A stretch of 20,243 nt of DNA from positions 28,586-48,828 of the forward strand of contig CABJCJ010000020.1 of assembly GCA_902364065.1 (NCBI GenBank), read 5' to 3'. The notes under the pieces were generated by a model, which was not told the origin of the DNA, did not search any database, and saw only the letters and a program-made list of their open reading frames with translations. The first letter of the stretch is position 1. Every line of letters starts with the position of its first letter. Source of the DNA: Veillonellaceae bacterium SB90. Lineage in GTDB: Bacteria > Bacillota > Negativicutes > Selenomonadales > Selenomonadaceae. This document shows, one piece after another, positions 13,849 through 20,157 of the stretch. The position numbers were made by a program, and so were the translations under genes.

Positions 13849-14328
13849 ATGTTTCGCAAGATGAGACGATTCAAGCAGCAGCTTACAGACGAAGCGTGCA
13901 TCCAGATTCTCAAGCACGAAAAGCGCGGCGTGCTGTCCGTCCTCGGGGATGACGGCTATCCCTACGGCGTGCCGCTCGACCATTACTACAATGAGGAAAA
14001 TGGCAGACTCTATTTCCACTGCGCAGTGGCCGGCCACAAACTCGATGCCATCCGCGCCTGCGACAAGGTGTCGTATTGCGTCACGGGCGAAGGACATCAC
14101 GAAGACGGCGTTTCCTGGTCGCTGACGTTCCGCAGCGTGATCGTCTTCGGCCGCATGAAGGTGCTCGACGATCACGCAGCAGCCCTGCACCTTGCCCGCC
14201 TGCTCGGCGAGAAATTCACGCAGGATAAGGCGTATCTCGACAACGAAATCAAACATGCCGGACCGCGCATACTCATGCTGGAACTGACGCCCGAGCACAT
14301 CACCGGCAAGCGCGTCAACGAATCCTGA
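13849..14328 (+). CDS. Pyridoxamine-5'-phosphate-oxidase-like flavin-binding protein (NimA-type)
   Basis: A 159-residue split-barrel FMN-binding protein of the Pyridox_ox_2/NimA group. Typical features are RGVLSVLGDDGYPYGVPLDH (26-45), YFHCAVAGHKLDAI with His63 and Lys64 at the flavin/substrate site, KVSYCV, and a central WSLTFRSVIVFGRMKVLDD strand pair. Some members reduce 5-nitroimidazoles; others have unknown substrates, and no resistance role can be claimed from sequence. ATG 13849 follows CAGGAGG, so upstream in-frame starts are not used. It lies 20 bp after the yoeB fragment with no promoter of its own evident, so it is probably read from the relB promoter. A strong terminator follows. 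Confidence 0.88.
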   Translation: MFRKMRRFKQQLTDEACIQILKHEKRGVLSVLGDDGYPYGVPLDHYYNEENGRLYFHCAVAGHKLDAIRACDKVSYCVTGEGHHEDGVSWSLTFRSVIVFGRMKVLDDHAAALHLARLLGEKFTQDKAYLDNEIKHAGPRILMLELTPEHITGKRVNES

Positions 14329-14380
14329 TCGCATCGGCGCACCGGATGGATAAAAAGACCGCCAGACTTTTCCCATTTTC

Positions 14381-14423
14381 CATCAAAAAAGGCACTGCCA
14401 AGCGAGCAGTGCCTTTTTTGATG
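14381..14423. terminator. Long bidirectional intrinsic terminator
   Basis: A perfect 18-bp stem, CATCAAAAAAGGCACTGC with GCAGTGCCTTTTTTGATG, surrounds a 7-base loop. It serves the NimA-like gene on the plus strand and the bioD remnant on the minus strand. Confidence 0.92.
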
Positions 14424-14437
14424 GAGTCCGTCCTCCT

Positions 14438-14662
14438 TTATGCGTAGAGACTCTTGAGCAGATCCACATCGATATTGAGGTCGGTATCCCCCTCTTTGAC
14501 ATACGCCACGACCTTCACACCCGTCAGGACCTCGATCATGGCGGCGTTGTCATCCTGCATGAGGTCACCCGGCACGTAATGATTGAAAATCAGTCCGCGA
14601 ATCGGGATCTCCCGCGCCCGCAGATGCTCGATCGTCAAGACGGCACTGTTGATGGTGACAAG
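14438..14662 (-). pseudogene. bioD: C-terminal fragment of dethiobiotin synthetase (bioD)
   Basis: The last 74 codons of a BioD-like protein remain: LVTINSAVLTIEHLRAREIP, then IRGLIFNHYVPGDLMQDDNA, then AMIEVLTGVKVVAYVKEGD, ending in SLYA. In BioD (ATP-dependent ureido ring closure in biotin synthesis), the segment beginning GL.TINH..LT follows the nucleotide-binding half. That half, with the P-loop, is missing. A deletion joins this piece out of frame to the 5' part of bioY near 14662. No start codon or ribosome binding site precedes the fragment. Confidence 0.85.
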
Positions 14663-14871
14663 GCCGGCATGCCAACGAGGCCGAGCAGGATACAGGCACC
14701 GACCGCGAGGGCCCCGAGCCGCGCGCCGAGCATCAGGTCCGCGAGCAGCGTAAACAGGAATTGCAGCGTGTAGACATCCGTTCCCACCGGAATGCGGATG
14801 AACGTGCCGACCGTAATCAGTGCGATAAACAACGCACACAGCACCATTTCGCGAAGTTCGAGTTTTTTCAT
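14635..14871 (-). pseudogene. bioY: Truncated bioY, N-terminal fragment of a biotin ECF transporter S component
   Basis: The N-terminal part of a BioY-type membrane protein is recognisable: MKKLELREMVLCALFIALIT, then VGTFIRIPVGTDVYTLQFLF and ADLMLGARLGALAVGACILL. It breaks off after GLVGMPA. The frame then continues for a few codons into bioD sequence and stops. Intact BioY proteins have about 180-200 residues, so over half is missing. ATG 14871 is preceded by AGGAG, and a promoter-like TTGACG/TATCCA pair with a 17-bp spacer lies upstream on the minus strand. An imperfect TTAACT/AGTTGA inverted repeat near 14937-14963 is a weak candidate for a BirA site. Confidence 0.85.
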
Positions 14872-14976
14872 GGCATACCCTCTCCTAATCGTAGAATTTT
14901 CACGATTCATTGGATACGCCTTTATCCGGCTATCGTCAACTATAAAATAATAATCAGTTAATAATCGGAGTGCAAA

Positions 14977-15215
14977 CTCCCTTTCTGAAACGACAGGCAG
15001 AATCCATTTGCGAAGAGATGGGGCTTACAATGTCGGCTGCCATCATTATTTTTACCAAACGTCTCGTCAAAGATCGTGCAATCCCATTCCGCGTTACAGC
15101 TGGCGATCCATTCTACAGTGAGACCAATCAATGTCATCTTCGAGCGGCAGCAAAACGCATGGATGCCGGGAATTTCGTTGTTCATGATCCAACCGAAACG
15201 GATGGTGTCCAATGA
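14977..15215 (+). pseudogene. relB: RelB/DinJ antitoxin, N-terminally truncated (copy 2)
   Basis: This second RelB/DinJ copy matches copy 1 at about 56 of 62 aligned residues from LKRQAE to RMDAG. It then continues with the proper tail NFVVHDPTETDGVQ. The first dozen or so residues, with the beta-strand that contacts DNA (TMTIRIDAD in copy 1), are absent. The sequence just upstream (GTGCAAACTCCC) gives no credible ribosome binding site. The stop overlaps the ATG of the following toxin remnant by four bases (ATGA), the normal arrangement of an intact module. Confidence 0.85.
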
Positions 15216-15256
15216 TTATCTGCTGGGACGAAGAAGCGCAGTTTTGTTTCCTGTGA
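15212..15256 (+). pseudogene. yoeB: N-terminal remnant of a YoeB/Txe-family toxin
   Basis: From the overlapping ATG the sequence reads MIICWDEEAQFCFL and stops. MIICWDEEAW is the familiar start of YoeB-type toxins; only about nine codons remain before unrelated sequence. This is exactly the part that the yoeB fragment at 13630-13828 lacks. Confidence 0.75.
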
Positions 15257-15396
15257 CATGGGCCGATTTTTGTCTGTCAAAAGACTGTATACTGTACACT
15301 TTTACGGTTCAAGCAGGAAAATTCCCGTTCATGGTGAATGCTAGAACTAAAAGGTATATTTTGTATTTCATTCAGGGATACATAGAGGTGATTATT
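15257..15396 (+). other. Upstream region of the anion transporter gene
   Basis: Contains the near-repetitive CTGTATACTGTACACT (about 15283-15298), with a TATACT that could be a -10, preceded by an inverted GTCTGTCAAAAGAC. A second AT-rich stretch, GGTATATTTTG, lies nearer the gene. No pair of promoter hexamers stands out, so the promoter is unresolved. Confidence 0.3.
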
Positions 15397-16875
15397 ATGT
15401 CAAATGAAAAAACTGCCACTTCGTTTTCGAAGAAATACGGACTCCTCTTTGCGGTCCTCGCGATGCTCGTCGTCTTCCTGCTACCGACACCAGCCGATCT
15501 GACCACGGCCGGCCATCGCATGCTGGGCATCCTGATCTTTGCCATCATCGTCTGGATCACGGAGGCCGTGAGCTATCCGGTCAGCGCCGCCATCATCGCG
15601 ACACTGATGATCCTCTGCCTCGGCATGAGCCCGAATCCGCAGGACCCCATGAAACTTCTGGGAACCTCAAAAGCCGTCGGCATGTCGTTCGGCGGCATCA
15701 CGAGCAACGGCGCCGTGCTCGTCGGTGCGGCGCTCTTCCTCGCGGCGGCCATGATGCACACGGGGCTTGACCGGCGCATCGCCCTCTTCATCCTCTCGAA
15801 GGTCGGCGCGAAGACGAACCGCATCCTCGCGGGCATGATCTTCGTCGGCTTCATCCTCGCCTTCTTCGTGCCGAGCACCACGGCGCGCGTCGGCTGCATC
15901 GTGCCGATCGTCCTCGGCATCATCTCGGCCTTCAAGATGAAGAAAGACAGCCGCTTCGCCGCCCTGCTCATGGTCGCAACCATCCAGGCGGCGAGCATCT
16001 GGAACATCGGCATCAAGACGGCGGCCGCGCAGAACATGGTCGCCCTCGGCTTCATCGAGAAACAGCTCGGTGCGACGATCTCGTGGGCCGAATGGTTCCT
16101 CGCGGCGGCGCCGTATGCCGTCATCATGTCCGTCATCCTCTACTTCGTCTGCCTCAAGATGCTGCCGCCGGAAACGATGGAAGTCGCGGGCGGCGACGAG
16201 ACGGTCCGTAAGGAACGCGCGGCCCTCGGCCCCATGAAGCCCGCCGAGAAAAAACTCATGGTCATCTCGCTCGCACTGCTCTTCCTCTGGGTGACGGAAA
16301 AAACGCTGCACCCGCTCGACACGACGACCTCAACGGTCATTGCCGTCACAATCATGCTGCTACCGGGCATCGGCATCATGAACTGGAAGGAAGCCCAGGC
16401 CCGCATCTCGTGGGGCACGCTGATCCTCTTCGGCGTCGGCATCAGCATGGGCTCGGCACTGCTCTCGACGAAGGCCGCCGCCTGGCTCGCGAACCAGCTC
16501 ATGGACGTTTTCGGACTGGCCAGCATGAGCGTCTTCATGGTCTTTGCCATCCTCGCGCTCTTCCTCATCGTCGTCCATCTCGGCTTCGCGAGCGCGACAG
16601 CCGTCGCCTCCTCCATGATCCCGATCATGATTGCCGTGCTGCAGGGCCTCGGCAACGACGCCCTGAACATCGTCGGCATCACCATGGTGCTGCAGTTCGT
16701 CGTCAGCTTCGGCTTCATCCTGCCGGTCAATTCGCCGCAGGGCATCCTCGCGTTTTCGACCGAGACGTTCTCGGCCAAGGACTGCATCAAAGTCGGCCTG
16801 CCGCTCACGATCATCGGCTACGTCCTCATGCTGATCTTCGCCCAGACCTACTGGCATGTGCTCGGCATCTTCTGA
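15397..16875 (+). CDS. DASS/SLC13-family anion (dicarboxylate-type) transporter
   Basis: A 492-residue inner-membrane permease with about 11-12 helices. It resembles sodium-coupled divalent anion symporters of the DASS/SLC13 group. Family features include EAVSYPVSAAIIATL, the helical-hairpin motif FFVPSTTARVGCIVPI (S-T-T) in the first half, and the second-half counterpart GFASATAVASSMIPIM with LPVNSPQGILAFS. These paired motifs hold the substrate and Na+ sites in the family. Likely substrates are C4-dicarboxylates, citrate or sulfate-like anions; the sequence does not decide. ATG 15397 follows AGAGGTGA. The frame stays open upstream to 15076, but that part only translates the relB/yoeB relic and is excluded. 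A strong terminator follows. Confidence 0.9.
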   Translation: MSNEKTATSFSKKYGLLFAVLAMLVVFLLPTPADLTTAGHRMLGILIFAIIVWITEAVSYPVSAAIIATLMILCLGMSPNPQDPMKLLGTSKAVGMSFGGITSNGAVLVGAALFLAAAMMHTGLDRRIALFILSKVGAKTNRILAGMIFVGFILAFFVPSTTARVGCIVPIVLGIISAFKMKKDSRFAALLMVATIQAASIWNIGIKTAAAQNMVALGFIEKQLGATISWAEWFLAAAPYAVIMSVILYFVCLKMLPPETMEVAGGDETVRKERAALGPMKPAEKKLMVISLALLFLWVTEKTLHPLDTTTSTVIAVTIMLLPGIGIMNWKEAQARISWGTLILFGVGISMGSALLSTKAAAWLANQLMDVFGLASMSVFMVFAILALFLIVVHLGFASATAVASSMIPIMIAVLQGLGNDALNIVGITMVLQFVVSFGFILPVNSPQGILAFSTETFSAKDCIKVGLPLTIIGYVLMLIFAQTYWHVLGIF

Positions 16876-16901
16876 GCACGCGAAGCACTCATGAAACACA
16901 C

Positions 16902-16943
16902 AAAAATGGTTATGAACCGCCACGGCAGTACATAACCATTTTT
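16902..16943. terminator. Bidirectional intrinsic terminator
   Basis: The 13-bp perfect stem AAAAATGGTTATG/CATAACCATTTTT has a 16-base loop. It ends the anion transporter transcript on the plus strand and the L,D-transpeptidase transcript on the minus strand. Confidence 0.9.
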
Positions 16944-16973
16944 ATGTTTTATGTTATTTTGATGCACACATGC

Positions 16974-17882
16974 TCAATAGACGATGACCGGGGTATTCTT
17001 GTCGACGTTCTTGTAGATGGCGGCGGCGTTGGCGGGCGGGAGATTGAGGCAGCCGTGGGAGCCGCTGCGCTTGTAGATCTGGCCGCCGAAGGTCTTGCGC
17101 CATGGAGCGTCGTGCAGGCCGACGTTGCGGTTGAAGGGCATCCAGTACTTGACCTTGGAGTCGTAGCCCTGGCCGCTCAGCATGGCGTCGCGCGTCTTGT
17201 ACGTCAGGCCGTAAATGCCTTTCGGCGTCGCGTACCCCTGCGTCGGATTGCCCGAGACGAAATAGCTCTCAAGGATGCATTTGCCGTCCTTATAGAGCCA
17301 GAGCTGCTGCGCGGAGAGGCTCGCCTCGATGTAAGTCGTGCCCCAGTCCTCCTTGGCATGGACGGCCGCCGTCTGCGCGTAGACGGGCTCGCAGGTCGTG
17401 CTCTCCTTCGCGGCGAGCAGCTCCAGAAGATGCGTCATTTCCTGCTCCTGATCGATGCGCCAGCCGTAATCGCCCTGCGAAATCTCGATGTCCTGCCCCG
17501 TACTCGTGTGGAATTTGCGCACGGTATAGGCCGTGTCGTATTTGTCGGCCAGCTCCTTGATGAACGCCTTGACCTGCTGCTGGTCAAAGGAAACGCCGGA
17601 CGCAGCCGTATCGTCCTCCCGGAGCCATGAGACGATGCGGTCGCCCGTGAGCGTTTCGCTCTTGTCGCCAAACGTGTAGGTGATCGTGACGCCCGCGTAA
17701 TCCTGCTGTGCCTGCTCGAGCGGCGTCGGCGGCGTCAAAAGCCGGTTTGCGGCCGAACTGCCCGAGAGGCGGCCGCCGAGGAATACGAGGCCGACGACGA
17801 AGCAGGCCGCGAGGAATCCGGCGACGCTGGAGAATAAAAGAAGTTGTTTTCGCTGCTGTTTGCGTTCCTGTTTGCGTTCCAT
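16974..17882 (-). CDS. Membrane-anchored L,D-transpeptidase (YkuD domain) with PG_binding_4-like domain
   Basis: A 302-residue envelope enzyme expected to form 3-3 cross-links in peptidoglycan or attach proteins to it. A positively charged start (MERKQERKQQRKQ) precedes one membrane segment at about 14-37. A PG_binding_4-like region follows (about 60-165; ITYTFGDKSETLTGDRIVSW and WRIDQEQ). The YkuD catalytic domain occupies about 183-302 and contains YFVSGNPTQGYATPKGIYGL, His257 in NVGLHDAPWR and the active-site SHGCLN with His276 and Cys278. I start at ATG 17882 after AAAGGACGG, not at the earlier in-frame 17930. The promoter is at 17984-18012. It is a single gene. Confidence 0.92.
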   Translation of the reverse strand: MERKQERKQQRKQLLLFSSVAGFLAACFVVGLVFLGGRLSGSSAANRLLTPPTPLEQAQQDYAGVTITYTFGDKSETLTGDRIVSWLREDDTAASGVSFDQQQVKAFIKELADKYDTAYTVRKFHTSTGQDIEISQGDYGWRIDQEQEMTHLLELLAAKESTTCEPVYAQTAAVHAKEDWGTTYIEASLSAQQLWLYKDGKCILESYFVSGNPTQGYATPKGIYGLTYKTRDAMLSGQGYDSKVKYWMPFNRNVGLHDAPWRKTFGGQIYKRSGSHGCLNLPPANAAAIYKNVDKNTPVIVY

Positions 17883-17928
17883 AGAAGAATCCGTCCTTTG
17901 TGAGCATCTCATATGCTGACCTGCTGAC

Positions 17929-17956
17929 ATGCGTATGCGTACATGCGTGCATGCGT
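17929..17956. repeat. Four copies of ATGCGT in the L,D-transpeptidase leader
   Basis: ATGCGT occurs at 17929-17934, 17935-17940, 17943-17948 and 17951-17956, separated by 0 or 2 bases. The array lies in the untranslated leader between promoter and start codon. It may be a simple sequence expansion or a binding array; no function is evident. Confidence 0.5.
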
Positions 17957-17983
17957 GCCAGGAGTAAAATCTAATTTACAACT

Positions 17984-18012
17984 AATGTACCACATTCTGC
18001 GCTCAAATACAA
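17984..18012 (-). promoter_or_regulatory. Promoter of the L,D-transpeptidase gene
   Basis: On the minus strand, TTGTAT (18007-18012) and TACATT (17984-17989) have a 17-bp spacer. The resulting leader is about 95 bases long and contains the ATGCGT repeats. Confidence 0.6.
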
Positions 18013-18063
18013 AACTTCTTCCCGATTTTTTCGGACGCTTCCTTAGCGCGGCAAGCGGCGCAG

Positions 18064-18100
18064 CAAAAAGGAGCATCTCCCAAATGCATGGAGATGCTCC
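18064..18100 (-). terminator. Terminator of the DUF3298-type gene
   Basis: On the minus strand the 11-bp perfect stem GGAGCATCTCC/GGAGATGCTCC has a 9-base loop and is followed by TTTTTG. It lies about 55 bp after the stop codon at 18154. Confidence 0.85.
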
Positions 18101-18153
18101 CTGGCAGTCGGCGCCGCCCGCGGACTCACGGTGTGCACGGCCGTCCAACCGCT

Positions 18154-18810
18154 TCATTCGGCATTGTTGCGGCGGTTGAAATAATCGATCCATTTGGCCG
18201 TCAGCTTGATATGCGTGACGCCGGCGGCATACGGGGCCAGGTCGTAAGGCTGGTAAATGAGCGCGAGGTCGCCGTTGCCGAGCATGTAGTAATTCGTGCT
18301 GATCGCATTATCCCAGCGGTACTGGCTCAAGTCTTTGTCGGGGATGACTTCATCGCGGGCATTGTAAACTGGGAAGCCCAGGACCTGCACGCGGTCAGCA
18401 GGCGTCAGTCTGACAAAGTACGATAGCGGCAGCTTCTCCCCTGTCGCCTTGTCGTAGTTGAGGCCGATGTAATTCGGCATGCCGTGCGCGCCGCCCGTCC
18501 ATTTGTACTCGCAGATGACGAGCGAAACAACCTGCTCATCCTCGTACTTGACCTCATACGAGAAACTGCCGTCGATGAAGTCGCCGCGCTCATAAGCCGC
18601 GCGGAAGTCCGCGATATACGTGTAGATATCCGAGTTGATCGCTTCCTGCGCGTCCGGGTTCTGCGTGTAGACGAGCGGATAATTCATCGTGTAGTTGATT
18701 TTCGTGTCGGTGCCCGTTTCAACGGTGGCTCCGGCCGGCAGCGGCACGCCCCAGAGCGAGATCGTGCAGAGCCCGGCCAAGAGCAGCCTGGTCAGTTGAC
18801 GCTTACGCAT
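18154..18810 (-). CDS. Secreted DUF3298/DUF4163 (RsiV-like) protein
   Basis: A 218-residue exported protein. From ATG 18810 (GAGGAGGG just upstream) it has a signal peptide: MRKRQLTR, a hydrophobic core and a likely cleavage after PAGA (about residue 28). The mature part begins with a DUF4163-like strand pattern (NYTMNYPLVYTQNPDAQEAI), then SFSYEVKYEDEQVVSLVICE, the characteristic YKWTGGAHGMPNYIGLNYDK and TGEKLPLSYF. It ends with GDLALIYQPYDLAPYAAGVT, the typical DUF3298 end. The same fold forms the extracytoplasmic part of RsiV, a lysozyme-sensing anti-sigma factor. Here there is no cytoplasmic anti-sigma domain or transmembrane anchor, so it is a free secreted form of unknown function. Upstream in-frame residues to 18840 are unlikely to be translated. 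Confidence 0.88.
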   Translation of the reverse strand: MRKRQLTRLLLAGLCTISLWGVPLPAGATVETGTDTKINYTMNYPLVYTQNPDAQEAINSDIYTYIADFRAAYERGDFIDGSFSYEVKYEDEQVVSLVICEYKWTGGAHGMPNYIGLNYDKATGEKLPLSYFVRLTPADRVQVLGFPVYNARDEVIPDKDLSQYRWDNAISTNYYMLGNGDLALIYQPYDLAPYAAGVTHIKLTAKWIDYFNRRNNAE

Positions 18811-18855
18811 AAAAATCCCTCCTCTAACGCATCGTACCACATGTCAGTATGTAGT

Positions 18856-18887
18856 ACCGCCCTGCAACACAGCAGCTGCAGGGCGGT
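18856..18887 (-). promoter_or_regulatory. Hairpin in the leader of the DUF3298-type gene
   Basis: A perfect 11-bp stem, ACCGCCCTGCA/TGCAGGGCGGT, with a 10-base loop lies in the minus-strand leader about 45 bp before the start codon. No T run follows on the minus strand, so it is not an obvious terminator in that direction. It may stabilise or modulate the leader. Confidence 0.45.
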
Positions 18888-18920
18888 TCTTGCACATCAG
18901 TAACCCTTTTATCTAAACAT

Positions 18921-18949
18921 AGCATATCATAAAAATAAAGAAAAATCAA
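18921..18949 (-). promoter_or_regulatory. Promoter of the DUF3298-type gene
   Basis: On the minus strand, TTGATT (18944-18949) and TATGCT (18921-18926) are separated by a 17-bp AT-rich spacer. The start near 18914 gives a leader of about 100 bases. Confidence 0.6.
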
Positions 18950-19007
18950 TCAACTCTGAAGTATGTATCAAGCTTTTCTCGGTGAATGATTTACCCTTCC
19001 GCTCGCA

Positions 19008-19155
19008 TCTCCCCCTATCGGCCCCTTGGCCACTTTCCCCGTGCGCGGGGCTGCGACGCTTGTGCGGACCTGCAATCGAGTAACGTTGCTGCCCGTCATC
19101 CATGGACCTCTTCCACCGCTTCGCGGTCCCCCTTCCCCGTGCGCGGGGACGGCTG
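19008..19155. repeat. Second copy of the composite intergenic repeat
   Basis: Begins CCCCCTATCGGCCCCTTGGCC, continues through TTTCCCCGTGCGCGGGGCTG, and ends with CTCTTCCACCGCTTCGCGGT (from about 19109) plus CCCCCTTCCCCGTGCGCGGG. That last part matches 698-742 essentially base for base. The orientation is the same as the copy near 470-745. It lies directly before the nuclease-like gene and is open in its frame. Confidence 0.75.
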
Positions 19156-19168
19156 GGGGCTTGTACAG

Positions 19169-20083
19169 ATGGCGTCCCCTTTGGGGAAGCTGTCAGCGAA
19201 GCTGACTGAAGGGGTGCCTGCTCGCAGCAACTTGCCATTTCCATGCAAATCGAAATATGCGCGGAACCTTGCCCATGGCCCCCTTTCGGCCCTGACCGGC
19301 CGAGACGTTTCACCGAAGGACATCACGATCACAACCTTGCGCGGCGTTTTCTTCAATGACATCAAGAACGACATCAGCTTCCGCATCGGTGACCGCGACA
19401 TCATCATCATGGAGCATCAAAGCTCCTGGAACCCCAATATGCCGCTGCGCATGCTCTGGTACATCGCCAAGCTTTACAGCCGCCAGCTCGACTCCTTGGA
19501 ACTCATCTACCGCTCAAGCCTCATTCACATTCCCGCGCCGGAATTCTATGTCTTCTACAATGGCAGCCAGGATGAACCCGACGATCAGAAGCTCCGCCTT
19601 TCCAGCGCCTTCTCCCATGCGGCTGACTCCTTGGAACTTACTGTCAACTGCTACAACATCAACTACTCCACCCAAAATAAGCTTCTCGACTCCTGCTACG
19701 AGCTGCGCTGTTACAGCATCTTCGTACAGAAAGTCCGTGATGGCATCCAGGACGGACTCGAGCTCAAAACCGCGATCCGTCAGGCCATCACCTATTGCAA
19801 GACACACGATATCCTGGCAGACTATTTCCAGAAAAATGAAAGTGAGGTGTTCGATATGGTCAACTTCAAATGGGATCAGAAACGCGCACTCGAAGTCGCG
19901 AAAGAAGACGGCTTCGCCGACGGCATTGCAGTTGGCGAAATACGTGGCGAACGCAAAGCTACAAGGAAAATTGCACTTTCTCTCTTAAAGAAAGGCCTTC
20001 CCGTAGGCGTCATAACCGATTCGACCAATCTCTCACTCGAAGACGTCCGCAAAATCGCAAAAGACAACGGCTTAGCTTTCTGA
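19169..20083 (+). CDS. Rpn/PD-(D/E)XK nuclease family putative transposase, 5' end disrupted by repeats
   Basis: The conserved protein begins at about 19280: ALTGRDVSPKDITITTLRGV, then NDISFRIGDRDIIIMEHQSS with the PD-(D/E)XK pattern (Asp of NDISF, Glu and Gln of EHQ), then NPNMPLRMLWYIAKLY. A middle region (PAPEFYVFYNGSQDEPDDQK) and a C-terminal tail (GEIRGERKATRKIALSLLKK) also match Rpn-type recombination-promoting nucleases. The usual N-terminal 30 or so residues are degenerate. The frame runs back through repeat sequence to 18986 with no solid ribosome binding site. ATG 19169 (inside the palindromic element) or TTG 19232 are the possible starts, and I list the former without confidence. 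It may be untranslated. Confidence 0.7.
   Translation: MASPLGKLSAKLTEGVPARSNLPFPCKSKYARNLAHGPLSALTGRDVSPKDITITTLRGVFFNDIKNDISFRIGDRDIIIMEHQSSWNPNMPLRMLWYIAKLYSRQLDSLELIYRSSLIHIPAPEFYVFYNGSQDEPDDQKLRLSSAFSHAADSLELTVNCYNINYSTQNKLLDSCYELRCYSIFVQKVRDGIQDGLELKTAIRQAITYCKTHDILADYFQKNESEVFDMVNFKWDQKRALEVAKEDGFADGIAVGEIRGERKATRKIALSLLKKGLPVGVITDSTNLSLEDVRKIAKDNGLAF
19171..19219. repeat. Short palindromic repeat element
   Basis: GGCGTCCCCTTTGGGGAAGC is followed by TGTCAGCGAAGCTGACTGAA and GGGGTGCC. It contains the hairpins TCCCC/GGGGA and GTCAGC-GAA-GCTGAC, with outer ends GGCGTCCCC/GGGGTGCC. Small elements with the core CTGTCAGCGAAGCTGAC are dispersed in many Firmicute genomes. Its peptide (SPLGKLSAKLTEGV) is a translation artefact at the head of the following gene. 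Confidence 0.7.
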
Positions 20084-20110
20084 CTAGCCGAATAAAATCC
20101 AGACACCAAG

Positions 20111-20143
20111 AACGAGATGCTCATGACCGGGCATCTCGTTTTT
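20111..20143 (+). terminator. Terminator after the nuclease-like gene
   Basis: A 10-bp stem, AACGAGATGC/GCATCTCGTT, has a 10-base loop and is followed by TTT. It ends the plus-strand transcript and may also serve the converging minus-strand gene. Confidence 0.85.
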
Positions 20144-20157
20144 AGGTAAACGCTAAA

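Noticed and set aside
14937..14963. BirA-type operator before bioY
   Set aside because: Only an imperfect six-base inverted repeat (TTAACT/AGTTGA) is visible. It is too weak to list as a feature of its own.
15076..15396. N-terminal extension of the anion transporter frame
   Set aside because: This part translates relB/yoeB relic sequence in a wrong frame. ATG 15397 has a ribosome binding site and begins a normal family N-terminus.
16410..17630. 406-residue plus-strand frame
   Set aside because: It overlaps the end of the anion transporter in another frame and runs antisense to the L,D-transpeptidase, crossing a strong terminator. It is a GC-rich artefact.
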